Shown here in pieces: positions 16,101-24,316 of a stretch of 64,000 nt of DNA. Numbering within the stretch: the stretch's first letter is position 1; the number at the start of each line of letters is the position of its first letter. This DNA comes from Opitutaceae bacterium EW11 (GTDB lineage Bacteria > Verrucomicrobiota > Verrucomicrobiia > Opitutales > Opitutaceae), in NCBI GenBank assembly GCA_003054665.1, contig QAYY01000001.1, forward strand, positions 733,501-797,500. The letters run 5' to 3'. Under the pieces are notes generated by a model. The model was not told where the DNA came from and ran no database searches. It worked only from the letters and a program-made list of their open reading frames with translations. The position numbers and the translations under genes are program-made.

Positions 16101-18113
16101 ATGCGTTCCCTTTCTCCTCTTTTTCTCTTCGCCGCCGTCGCAGTCCGCGCGGAAGGCGATGCCGCCGACGCCGGCGGCGCCCCCGTCGCTCTTCAGGACG
16201 TGGTCGTCAGCGCCGCGCCTTTCGAGCGCGATCAAAGCCAGCTCGTCTCGGCAACCAACGTGCTCAGCGGCCAGCCGCTGGCCCTCAAGATGAAGCCCAC
16301 GCTCGGGGAGACGCTCAGCGATTTGCCGGGCATCTCCTCGACCTATTTCGGCCCCGGCGCGAGCCGGCCGGTCATCCGCGGCCTGGGCGAAGACCGTATC
16401 CGAATTCTGGAAAACGGCATCGGCACGCTCGACGCCTCCGTGATCAGCCCCGATCACGCGGTCTCGCTCGATCCGCTTCTGATCGACCGCGTCGAAGTGA
16501 TTCGCGGCCCCGCGACGCTGCTCTACGGCGGCAACGCCATCGGCGGCGTGGTCAACGTGGTCGACAGCCGAATCTATCACCGGACGCTGGATCGGCCCTT
16601 CACCGCACGCGGTCAGGCCAGGTTCAGTTCCGTCGACGACGGCACGGCCTACACGGCTCTCGCCGAAGGCGCGCAAAACGGCCTCTCCTGGCATGTCGAC
16701 GGTTACCGCCACCGCACGGAAGACATGCACATCCCCGGCTACGCCTGGACGGACGCGCTGCGCGCGACCGACCCGAGCGGAGCGGTCTCCGGGTATCTGC
16801 CGAACTCCAGCACCGACACCGACGGCGGAGCCATCGGCGCCAGCTATGCCGGCACGCGCGGCTTCGTCGGCGCTTCCTTCAGCGGCCACAACGCGGTTTA
16901 CGGCGTGCCGCCCGCGCCGAATTCCGACGAAGGCGCCGTCCTGATCGACCTCCGCCAGCGCCGACTCGACCTGCAGGGCGAACTCTCGGACCCCTTACCG
17001 GGTTTCAAGACGGCGAAGCTGAAGGCCGGCATCTCGCATTACCGTCACCAGGAACTCGACAACGGCGTGCCCGGAACGACGTTTCGGAATCGCGGCTACG
17101 AGAGCCGGCTGGAACTCGTCCAGGAGCCGCTCGAAAGACTCGAAGGCGCCGTCGGCTTTCAGACGTCGCGGAGCAATTTCTCCGTCGCGGGCGACGAGGC
17201 GTTTCTTCCGCCGTCGATCACGAGCAACTACGGCGTTTTCGCCTTCGAGGAATACAAGGCCAAGCCGGTCACCTATCAGCTCGGCGCCCGGCTCGACCGG
17301 CAAACGCTCCGCCTGACCGACGCTTCCGGCACCGAGCGCAACGGCAATGGCGTCAGTGTCTCCGGCGGCGCGGTCTGGACGATCTCCGAAGGATGGCTTC
17401 TGACCGGTTCGCTCTCTCGCAGCGAACGGCAGCCCAACGTGCAGGAGCTGTTCGCCAACGGTCCGCACACGGGCACCGACGCTTTCGAAATCGGCAGTCC
17501 GTCGCTCAGCAGCGAACGCTCGATCGCCGCCGAGGTTGCGGTCCGGCGCACCGCCGGCCTGCTCACGGGAGAACTCTCCGTCTACTCGCATCGGTTCACC
17601 GGATACATCTATCCCGACGCCACGGGAGTCGACGACCCGGTGCACGGGCTCCAAATCTACCGCTATCTGCAGACGGACGTCGCGTTCTACGGCGCCGAGC
17701 TCCAACTCGTCCTGCACCTGCACCAGTCCCGCGAGCACAACCTGGACCTCAAGGGCTCGGCCGACTTCGTCCACGCCGAGATCCGGGAATCCGGCGAGCC
17801 GCTTCCCCGCATCCCGCCCAGACGCGCCACGCTGGGTTTGGAATACCGGCACGAAGGCTGGACCGCCGGGGTGGAGGTGCAGGGTGTCGACCGCGCCCGG
17901 CGACTCGCTCCGGGAGAAACGCCGACGGACAGCTACGCTCTGCTCAACGCCAACGTCGCGTACGAGTTCGAGCGCGCCAACGTGAGCTACGAGATCTTCG
18001 TTCGCGGAGACAACCTCACGGACGAACTGGCGCGAAACCATGTATCGTTCCTGAAGGACATCGCACCGCTGCCGGGGCGCAACGTCTCCGTGGGCGTGAC
18101 GCTCGCGTACTGA
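16101..18113 (+). CDS. TonB-dependent outer membrane receptor, ZnuD-like
   Basis: A 670-residue receptor with a signal peptide (MRSLSPLFLFAAVAVRAEG), an N-terminal plug (residues about 35-150) and a 22-strand type barrel ending in the usual aromatic residue (LAY). The plug sequences LGETLSDLPGISSTYFGPGA, RPVIRGLGEDRIRILENGI and RGPATLLYGGNAIGGVVNVV match the ZnuD branch of zinc receptors closely; siderophore or cobalamin uptake is less likely. Start 16101 was chosen for the signal peptide. A COG0523 GTPase and a CusF-domain protein nearby support metal uptake. No Zur-type site could be recognised with confidence. Confidence 0.87.
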   Translation: MRSLSPLFLFAAVAVRAEGDAADAGGAPVALQDVVVSAAPFERDQSQLVSATNVLSGQPLALKMKPTLGETLSDLPGISSTYFGPGASRPVIRGLGEDRIRILENGIGTLDASVISPDHAVSLDPLLIDRVEVIRGPATLLYGGNAIGGVVNVVDSRIYHRTLDRPFTARGQARFSSVDDGTAYTALAEGAQNGLSWHVDGYRHRTEDMHIPGYAWTDALRATDPSGAVSGYLPNSSTDTDGGAIGASYAGTRGFVGASFSGHNAVYGVPPAPNSDEGAVLIDLRQRRLDLQGELSDPLPGFKTAKLKAGISHYRHQELDNGVPGTTFRNRGYESRLELVQEPLERLEGAVGFQTSRSNFSVAGDEAFLPPSITSNYGVFAFEEYKAKPVTYQLGARLDRQTLRLTDASGTERNGNGVSVSGGAVWTISEGWLLTGSLSRSERQPNVQELFANGPHTGTDAFEIGSPSLSSERSIAAEVAVRRTAGLLTGELSVYSHRFTGYIYPDATGVDDPVHGLQIYRYLQTDVAFYGAELQLVLHLHQSREHNLDLKGSADFVHAEIRESGEPLPRIPPRRATLGLEYRHEGWTAGVEVQGVDRARRLAPGETPTDSYALLNANVAYEFERANVSYEIFVRGDNLTDELARNHVSFLKDIAPLPGRNVSVGVTLAY

Positions 18114-18252
18114 CGAAATCCGTCGGACGGCGCGGATCTCAATCGGCCGAACAAAACGAACCCGGGACCGGCGAAAACGAGGTGGTTCAACCTCGGGCTC
18201 GACGTTCCCGGGGGGAAGCCCGGCAGCGCCTGGCCGATTCAGGGAGTGCGTT

Positions 18253-19266
18253 TCACCGACCCTGCATTGCCGATTTTCGCCACCGTCCCGGGGATACGCC
18301 TTCCCAGCGGGTGAAGGCGCGGAAGAAGGAGTTGGCATCCTCGAATCCGGGGAGGTAGGCCGTCTCGTTGAGTTCGAGCTGGGAGTTCACGAGGTAATGC
18401 CGGGCGAGTTCGCGGCGGGCCTCCTCGAGGACGTTCTGGTACGTGACGCCGGAGCCGGCGAGGCGTCGCTGCAAGGTGCGCACGCTCTGGCCCAGTTCAC
18501 GGGCGACATCGGCGATATCGGGCCGACGACCGGCGAGAAGGCGCTTGACCAGCGTCTTCACCTGCGTGCGCGGCTCCTCCTGTGCACGCTGGAAGGCCAG
18601 TTCGGATTCCAACTGCTGAGCGATCAGCGCGAGCAGCTCGGGATTGTGCGTCATGAACGGCCGGTCGAAATCCGCTGCGCGGAAGACCAGGGCGTTCTGC
18701 GAGGACTTGAACTTCACTTTGCAGCCGAAGTGGCGCTCGTAGACGGCTAGATCGGTTGCCGGCCGACGGAACTCGACGCGGACCGGCGTGAGCGTAGTGC
18801 CAATTCCACGACGGGCGATGTTCAACACCCACGCCAGACAGAGGTCGGTGAGCACGCGGGGCTCGTCGCGGTCGGCGGCAAGGGTCCATTCGAAGCGCAC
18901 GGCGCACTCGCCGGGACGCTCCACGATCTTGATGTCCTCCGGGCAGGTGAGGCGCTTGTAGCGCGAGGCGCGTTCGACCGCGTCGCGAAACGAACTGGTG
19001 TAGAGCGCGGCGATCGCGATGGGATCGTAACGCTCGACCCGCTGCTCGCTGCCGAGCTCCAGCCCGATCCAGGGCCGCGGCGCGAGCGTCTCGATCGCCG
19101 TATAAAATGCGAAAAGCTCGTCGGTGGTGACAAAGATCTTTGGCTGCTCGAAAAGCCCGAGGGGCAGACCGGCCTGGCGCAGCAGGGCCTCGGTAGGAAT
19201 CGAGAGTTCCTCGAGTCGCGTGCGAATCAGGCTCGATACGCGGAAATTCTGTCCCATGGGCGGCAT
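18253..19266 (-). CDS. AraC-family transcriptional regulator
   Basis: A 337-residue regulator. Residues about 20-210 match the Arabinose_bd-type ligand domain (PF12625 style), and the C-terminal 85 residues form the double HTH, with DVARELGQSVRTLQRRL in the first helix pair and the conserved SFFRAFTRWEGVSPGRWR at the end. ATG 19257 is a possible shorter start. Members of this group often regulate a nearby catabolic or reductase gene; the short-chain dehydrogenase lies upstream on the same strand, 326 bases away. Confidence 0.85.
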   Translation of the reverse strand: MPPMGQNFRVSSLIRTRLEELSIPTEALLRQAGLPLGLFEQPKIFVTTDELFAFYTAIETLAPRPWIGLELGSEQRVERYDPIAIAALYTSSFRDAVERASRYKRLTCPEDIKIVERPGECAVRFEWTLAADRDEPRVLTDLCLAWVLNIARRGIGTTLTPVRVEFRRPATDLAVYERHFGCKVKFKSSQNALVFRAADFDRPFMTHNPELLALIAQQLESELAFQRAQEEPRTQVKTLVKRLLAGRRPDIADVARELGQSVRTLQRRLAGSGVTYQNVLEEARRELARHYLVNSQLELNETAYLPGFEDANSFFRAFTRWEGVSPGRWRKSAMQGR

Positions 19267-19344
19267 GATGGAGTTGCGGGCTCTCCTGGGGCGAGCGCGT
19301 ACGTGAACGAACGAATAACCTGCGCACGCGCCCCGCGGGTCAGG

Positions 19345-19584
19345 TCACGGTGGCGCGGCAAGGCGGTCGCCGCCGACGCGGCGGACGGAGAGCGCCTTGG
19401 GCTTCTCATGGCAGGTATCCAGGGCTGCCCCGACCGCCGTCCACTCGGCGGCCAGCGGGTGTGGTTCGCGAGGGTTGAGCCCCTGCGGAAACATCCGCTC
19501 GCGCACACCCGGCGATCGGGCGTGAAAGCCACACGACGCTCCAGGCGTGTCCAGTTTCTGTTGCGAGAGAACGTAGAAACGCAT
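19345..19584 (-). CDS. Possible small protein of unknown function
   Basis: A 79-codon frame begins eight bases after the dehydrogenase stop, in the same direction, and fills most of the 326-base gap to the AraC gene. By eye about three quarters of its codons end in G or C, as in neighbouring real genes. It has no recognisable domain or clear ribosome-binding site, and high-GC DNA gives such frames by chance. Nothing else is seen in the gap. Confidence 0.25.
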   Translation of the reverse strand: MRFYVLSQQKLDTPGASCGFHARSPGVRERMFPQGLNPREPHPLAAEWTAVGAALDTCHEKPKALSVRRVGGDRLAAPP

Positions 19585-19592
19585 CGGGCGGC

Positions 19593-20384
19593 TCAGACCT
19601 GAGCAGTGGGCATGATCGTGAGCTGCTGCACGTTCACATGCTTCGGCTGGGCGGCGAGATAAGCGATGGCCTCGGCGATGTCGGCGGGCTGCAGGAACGC
19701 GAACGACTTTTCAGCGCCTTCCAACCAGGCTTTCACCGACGAGTCGGTAACGTGGCTCTGCAGCTCGGTCGCGACGATGCCCGGTTCGATCATCGAGACG
19801 CGGACGTTCTTCGGTCCCAGCTCGGTGCGCAGGTGGCGCGAGAGGTGGCTCACGTAGGCCTTGGTGCCGCTGTAGACGGCGAAGGTCGGGAAGACGTTCT
19901 GCGCGGCGATGGAGGAGATGTTGATCAGATCGGCGGCGGAGCCCTTCGCGCCGGCTTCAATGAGCGCGGGCGTGAACGCTCCGATGACTCGCATCAGACC
20001 GGTGATGTTGAGGTCGATCATCTGCTCCCAGTCGGCGGTGCGCTTTTCGGTGATCGGGGCCGGCAGCATGATGCCGGCGTTGTTGACCACGAGGCTCACG
20101 GAGCCGAGCTCCTTGGCAACCGTCGCTGCGGCTGCGTCGACGGAGGCCTGCTTGGTCACGTCGACGGTGATCGCGAGGGCGGTGCCGCCCCCGGCCTGGA
20201 TCTCGGCGACGAGGCTCGCGAGCTTCTCCGTGCGGCGGGCGAGCAGAGCGACCTTGGCGCCGCGAGCTGCGAGAACCTTGGCTGTGGCCGCGCCGATACC
20301 GGAGGAAGCGCCGGCGACGACGGCAACACGGCCATTGAGCGGTTGGGTGACGGAGGATTGGAGAGTGACGGAATTGGAGGCCAT
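19593..20384 (-). CDS. Short-chain dehydrogenase/reductase
   Basis: A 263-residue classical SDR. The nucleotide-binding motif is AGASSGIG near residue 25, NNAG follows strand 4, the catalytic serine is in NISSIA and the Tyr-Lys pair in YSGTK. The ARR after strand 2 suggests NADP(H) preference. It resembles the YdfG/serine-dehydrogenase-like broad-substrate subgroup. ATG 20384 was chosen as it leaves a short leader before the Rossmann strand; the longer frame upstream runs into the intergenic region. Confidence 0.87.
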   Translation of the reverse strand: MASNSVTLQSSVTQPLNGRVAVVAGASSGIGAATAKVLAARGAKVALLARRTEKLASLVAEIQAGGGTALAITVDVTKQASVDAAAATVAKELGSVSLVVNNAGIMLPAPITEKRTADWEQMIDLNITGLMRVIGAFTPALIEAGAKGSAADLINISSIAAQNVFPTFAVYSGTKAYVSHLSRHLRTELGPKNVRVSMIEPGIVATELQSHVTDSSVKAWLEGAEKSFAFLQPADIAEAIAYLAAQPKHVNVQQLTIMPTAQV

Positions 20385-20774
20385 GGCGGTCGATGTGGAC
20401 GATTGTTTTTGGTGGGCGCTGCAGCGATGGCGGTGCCCGCACAGCAGCGTTTGACTCCACGACCTTACCGGAATGCGACCAAGACCGCATCGGCCGGACG
20501 CGCCAAAGTATATGCCGGAGACGCCAACCGAGGTGCGAATCACGTCAGGCCGACGCGATGGTTCACCCCATGGCCGGCTCGTTTGCCCCTGCCACGCGAC
20601 GCGATGCTGCCCCGTTCCGGACGAGGTCGTATCCGCGCTTCACCGACAACCCGGCTCGGTGCGCGGTCCACGGCGCGTCGTTGCCGTGGCTTCATTCGCC
20701 ACGCGCCTGTTCGCCGGCGGCTTCAACCTTGCCAAGAACGGCCGGCTCTGCTGTCCTCCGGCCAACACGTTTCA

Positions 20775-20864
20775 ATGACGTCTCACTCCACCAACGCCCG
20801 CGCCATGATTATCGGCATGATGTCCATCATCCGCCGCCGGCCCGGGCATGGAGACGTCGCGTAA
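20775..20864 (+). CDS. Isoleucine-rich leader peptide of threonine dehydratase
   Basis: A 29-codon frame (ATG 20775, stop TAA 20862) contains the run MIIGMMSII, that is four isoleucine codons within eight, at 20808-20813 and 20826-20831. It is followed by a strong terminator and then the gene for threonine dehydratase, the committing enzyme of isoleucine synthesis. An internal ATG at 20805 would give a shorter leader that keeps the Ile cluster. No convincing Shine-Dalgarno is visible at either start. Inferred role: ribosome stalling when charged tRNA-Ile is scarce. Confidence 0.65.
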   Translation: MTSHSTNARAMIIGMMSIIRRRPGHGDVA

Positions 20865-20923
20865 CTCGAACCGATCTACACGACACTTTCCAAAAGCCCC
20901 GGGCCGAAAGCCCGGGGCTTTTT
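20838..20923 (+). promoter_or_regulatory. Predicted transcription attenuator (antiterminator/terminator switch)
   Basis: The terminator is a perfect stem AAAAGCCCCGGGC (20892-20904) with GCCCGGGGCTTTT (20910-20922), loop CGAAA, and a T-rich tail. A segment inside the leader ORF, CGGCCCGGG (20838-20846), is perfectly complementary over nine bases to CCCGGGCCG (20898-20906), the left arm of the terminator, so it can form an antiterminator. A third pairing, GACGTCTC (20777-20784) with GAGACGTC (20851-20858), could sequester that region. This is the layout of amino-acid biosynthetic attenuation. Confidence 0.7.
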
Positions 20924-20930
20924 ATTTTCC

Positions 20931-21950
20931 ATGAAGACATCCCCGCTCTCCCTCGACACCGTCCGGCAGGCGCGCCAGCGCATCGCCGATGGGCTGCGCG
21001 TCACGCCATGTGCGTATTCCGCCTCGCTCAGCCGGATCGCGGGCATGTCGCTGTATGTGAAGCGCGATTACGAGCAGGTGACCGGCAGCTTCAAGGAGCG
21101 CGGCGCCCGCAATGCGCTGCTCTGTCTTTCCCCTGAGGCCCGATCTCGCGGCGTCATCGCCGCGTCGGCCGGCAATCACGCGCTCGGGCTGGCCCGGCAT
21201 GGCGGGCTTCTGGGTGTGTCCGTCACCGTCGTCATGCCGCGCACGGCGCCGCACGTGAAAGCCGAGCGCTGTCGCGCCCTGGGTGCGACGGTCGTCCTGC
21301 ACGGCGAAACGTTCGACCAGGCCTCCGAATACTCTCGCACGCTCGCCGCGGAACGAGAGCTGACCTTTGTTCATCCGTTCGACGATCCGGCCGTGATCGC
21401 CGGCCAGGGCACGCTGGGGCTGGAAGTGGCTGAGCAGGTTGCGAACTTCGACGCGATCGTCGTGCCGGTCGGCGGAGGAGGGTTGATCGCAGGAGTAGCC
21501 ACGGCGCTGAAGGCCGTGCGCCCCGGCGTGGAAGTGATCGGCGTCGAACCCGCGCATGCGGCCTGTTTTGCGGTCGCGAAAGCCGCTGGGCGCCCCGTGC
21601 GGGTGCCCGTCTCGCCGACGCTCGCCGACGGACTGGCGGTTGCCGCCGCCGGGCAGGTCACGTTCGCCATCGCTTCGGCGCTCGCCGACCGTTTCGTGAC
21701 CGTCACCGAGGACGAACTCGCCACCGCGCTTTGGCAGCTGGCCGAGAGCGAAGGCAGCGTTGTCGAGGGAGCCGGCGCCGCCGCGCTGGCTGCATGCCTT
21801 TCCGGCAAGCTCTCGCACCTGCGAGGGAAACGCGTCGTTCTGCTCAGCGGCGGCCGCAATGTGGACCCCGAAGTCCATGCGCGAGCGCTCCGGCGGGCGC
21901 GGTCCAGCCGCGAACACGATCGCGAAACACGCCTGGCCTGCGCGGGCTGA
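20931..21950 (+). CDS. Threonine dehydratase (short form, no ACT domain)
   Basis: A 339-residue fold-type-II PLP enzyme that deaminates threonine to 2-oxobutyrate. TGSFKERGA holds the PLP lysine, ASAGNHALG the substrate loop, VGGGGLIAG the phosphate cradle, and LLSGGRN the end of the barrel. It lacks the C-terminal ACT-like regulatory domain of long IlvA, so it resembles TdcB or the short IlvA type and may not be feedback-inhibited by isoleucine. The start is only eight bases after the attenuator's T-run, but the N-terminal residues from 20931 match the family's first helix, so a later start is unlikely. Serine dehydration is also possible for this family. Confidence 0.88.
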   Translation: MKTSPLSLDTVRQARQRIADGLRVTPCAYSASLSRIAGMSLYVKRDYEQVTGSFKERGARNALLCLSPEARSRGVIAASAGNHALGLARHGGLLGVSVTVVMPRTAPHVKAERCRALGATVVLHGETFDQASEYSRTLAAERELTFVHPFDDPAVIAGQGTLGLEVAEQVANFDAIVVPVGGGGLIAGVATALKAVRPGVEVIGVEPAHAACFAVAKAAGRPVRVPVSPTLADGLAVAAAGQVTFAIASALADRFVTVTEDELATALWQLAESEGSVVEGAGAAALAACLSGKLSHLRGKRVVLLSGGRNVDPEVHARALRRARSSREHDRETRLACAG

Positions 21951-22037
21951 TCGCGAGCGCCGCGGACTAGATTCACCACGTTGGCCTGCGCGGCACTGCC
22001 CGCGGAGGTACTCCGGAGCATTTTCGAGGAGCGTTGT

Positions 22038-22061
22038 CGCGCCTCCATATCGAGAGGCGCG
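22038..22061. repeat. Hairpin in the gap before the protease gene
   Basis: CGCGCCTC and GAGGCGCG form a perfect 8-bp stem around an 8-nt loop. No T-run follows. The rest of the 297-base gap (21951-22247) shows no gene. It may end the threonine dehydratase transcript or be part of the protease leader. Confidence 0.35.
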
Positions 22062-22247
22062 TAGTCGCAATGTGGATGCGGCCGGTCGCCATTCATTGCG
22101 GACGCTCGGTGGCGCGTGCCGCTGTAACACGGGCCCTGTTCTTTTCTATCTTCAGGGTCGGCGGACAAACTCCGCCGGAAAGACCACTCACGCGGAGCCA
22201 GCGCCGCGGCGGTGAACGGAAAATCACCCTCAACTCACCCCCACCTC

Positions 22248-24095
22248 ATGAAAGCGCTGCCCGAAATCGTCAGCATCAAGGAAAAAGCCGAGCAGGAACT
22301 GCTCAAACGCCCCGGCGTGACCGGCGTCGACGTCGGATACAAGTACGTCGGCGGGAAACCCACGGACCAGATCGCGATCCGAGTCCACGTCAGCAAAAAG
22401 AAGCGAACCGTCGCCCAGAACGAAATGATTCCGGCGGAGATCGACGGCGTGCCCACCGACGTGATCGAGCGCACGTTCGAGCTCCACGCGTTCACTGCGC
22501 GGAAGAAAGAAGACGAGATCACGCTCATGGCGGACGCCACGAAGTATTCGACGCTCAAGGGCGGCATCAGCGTCGGTCCCTGCCGCTCGATCGGCGGCTA
22601 CGTCTACGTCGGCACCCTCGGCGCGATCGTGAAAGACAACGCGACGAGCCAGCCGATGATGTTGAGCAACTTCCACGTCATGTGCGTGGACACGGGCTGG
22701 CATGTCGGCGACACGATGGCCCAGCCGGGCCGGGTCGACGGAGGCAGCTGCCCCGCCGACGTGGTGGGCACGCTCCAGCGCTCCGCGTTGACGAGCAAGG
22801 TCGACGGCGCCGTCGCGCTCATCACTGCGCGCCCCCACGTCTGCGAGATCCAAGACATCGGCGCGGTCACCGGCACGACCACGGCGACGCTTGGCGCCGC
22901 CGTGCGCAAACGCGGACGGACCACCGGTCTCACCTACGGCGTCGTGGACTCGATCAGCCTGACGGTGAACGTCGACTATGGCGCCGGAATCGGCGTGAAA
23001 ACGCTCACGAACCAAATCGGTATCCGCGCCGACACGACGCACAATCCCAAGTTTGGCGATCACGGCGACTCCGGTTCCGTGGTGGTCGACTCCGGCGGCA
23101 AGGTGCTCGGTCTCTACTTCGCCGGCGATTCGAGCGGCTACGGAGTCGCGAACCAGATCTCCGAGGTCCTCAGCGCGCTCAATGTCACGCTCTGCACCGC
23201 TCCCACGAAATCGATCGTCAAGGATCTCCTCGATCACAAGCACCTGAAGAAGGAGGTGCACAAGGAGTTCATCAAGGAGCACAAGCTCGAGAAGCTCGAG
23301 GTGAAGGAGCACAGCAAGCCCGAGTTCGACGTGCCGAAGGTGTTCGAATTCCCCGGCCAGATCCCGCAGCTGCCCCAGACACCGAAGCTCCCCCAGGTGC
23401 CGCAAGCGCCCGCCGGCGCGGATACCGGCTCCACGGCCGCAGGCTCAACTCCGGGCGGCACCACGCCCGCGAAGAAGGTCGAGATCAAGGAACTCGTGAA
23501 GGAGAAAAACGAGATCAAGGAGTTCAAGCACGAGTGGAAGGAGAAGTTCGAGCTGAAGGACTTCAAGGACCACAAGCTCGAGAAGCTCGAACACAAGGAG
23601 CACGGCAAACCCGAGTACGACTTGCCGCAGAAACCGTTCGAGTATCCAGGAGTCCAGACGCCGGCCTCGCCGGTTCAGCAGACCGCGGCGTACGGCGCCG
23701 GCGCGCCCAAGATCACCGACGCGGGCAAGCTGACGGACTTCTCCTTCAAGCCGATCAAGGACTTCAAGGACCACAAACTCGAGTGGAAGGAGTTCAAGCA
23801 CGAGTCGAAGGAGATCAAGGAGGCGAAGGATCGGGTGGACATCCTCACCGTGCCGAACTGGCCGCCGATCCCTGACCCGGGGCCGCTCAATCCCGGGCTT
23901 CCGAACCTGGGGCAGTTGTCGCCTTTCATCTCGTCGGAGCTGAGGCCCGACCTCTCGGCCGGAGCGCTCCGGCAGGAGACAGACCTCCAGGGCACCGACT
24001 TCGCCGCGCTCAGCCAGCAGCTGCAGAAGGAAGCGGCCGACGCAATGCAGGCCAAAGTCGCGTTCGATAACGCACAGACCGGCTGCGGCTGCTGA
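22248..24095 (+). CDS. Trypsin-like serine protease with Lys/Glu-rich tail repeats
   Basis: A 615-residue protein without a signal peptide. Residues about 100-320 form a chymotrypsin-fold protease with an apparently complete triad: H143 (SNFHVM), D186 (VDGAVALI) and S275 (GDSGS). The N-terminal 90 residues include a conserved VDVGYKYVGG segment. The tail is unusual: three charged stretches (about 321-361, 409-455, 501-530) made of Lys/Glu/Asp/His, separated by Pro/Gly/Thr-rich linkers. Two share a near-identical unit, HKLEKLExKEHxKPE followed by D(V/L)P and FE(F/Y)PG. The protein ends in GCGC. GTG 22212 is an alternative start. Two ATP-grasp-fold genes follow on the same strand, which suggests that the tail could be a peptide-ligase substrate; that link is inference. 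Confidence 0.8.
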   Translation: MKALPEIVSIKEKAEQELLKRPGVTGVDVGYKYVGGKPTDQIAIRVHVSKKKRTVAQNEMIPAEIDGVPTDVIERTFELHAFTARKKEDEITLMADATKYSTLKGGISVGPCRSIGGYVYVGTLGAIVKDNATSQPMMLSNFHVMCVDTGWHVGDTMAQPGRVDGGSCPADVVGTLQRSALTSKVDGAVALITARPHVCEIQDIGAVTGTTTATLGAAVRKRGRTTGLTYGVVDSISLTVNVDYGAGIGVKTLTNQIGIRADTTHNPKFGDHGDSGSVVVDSGGKVLGLYFAGDSSGYGVANQISEVLSALNVTLCTAPTKSIVKDLLDHKHLKKEVHKEFIKEHKLEKLEVKEHSKPEFDVPKVFEFPGQIPQLPQTPKLPQVPQAPAGADTGSTAAGSTPGGTTPAKKVEIKELVKEKNEIKEFKHEWKEKFELKDFKDHKLEKLEHKEHGKPEYDLPQKPFEYPGVQTPASPVQQTAAYGAGAPKITDAGKLTDFSFKPIKDFKDHKLEWKEFKHESKEIKEAKDRVDILTVPNWPPIPDPGPLNPGLPNLGQLSPFISSELRPDLSAGALRQETDLQGTDFAALSQQLQKEAADAMQAKVAFDNAQTGCGC

Positions 24096-24116
24096 GTCAC
24101 GCGCCCAGGCGTTCGA

Positions 24117-24188
24117 CGGCAGGGTGGATTCGTACCCGTTCCGGTATCCGGCGATCGAAGACACCACAATTCGCCCGCCACCCTGCCG
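24117..24188. repeat. 11-bp inverted repeat between protease and ATP-grasp genes
   Basis: CGGCAGGGTGG (24117-24127) and CCACCCTGCCG (24178-24188) are perfect inverted copies 50 bases apart, starting 21 bases after the protease stop. No T-run follows. The structure could partly end the protease transcript or be a processing or stability element. Confidence 0.45.
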
Positions 24189-24263
24189 CTCGAGCCGCCT
24201 CCTCCGCGCCAATCTCAGTCCGCGCAACCCCTGAAGCGCTCGGCTCGCACGCCGGAGATTTCA

Positions 24264-24310
24264 CCTCCGACCTCCAGCATCCGCCTCCTGTCTCTGCCAC
24301 CTGCCCACTT
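24264..24310 (+). repeat. Degenerate 7-bp-period tract
   Basis: Directly before the ATP-grasp-like gene, pyrimidine-rich units recur with a period near seven: ACCTCCG, ACCTCCA, GCATCCG, CCTCCTG, TCTCTGC, CACCTGC. The style matches the tracts near 4.4-4.6 kb and 4.96 kb. The tract occupies the ribosome-binding region of the next gene. Confidence 0.45.
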
Positions 24311-24316
24311 TTCGCC

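Noticed and set aside
20931-21049. A later start for threonine dehydratase, because a terminator ends only eight bases before the ATG
   Set aside because: The residues from 20931 match the conserved N-terminal helix of the family, and terminators directly ahead of the first gene are normal for attenuators.
24117-24188. Ends of a small transposon
   Set aside because: The inverted repeats are 50 bases apart with no open frame and no flanking duplication visible.
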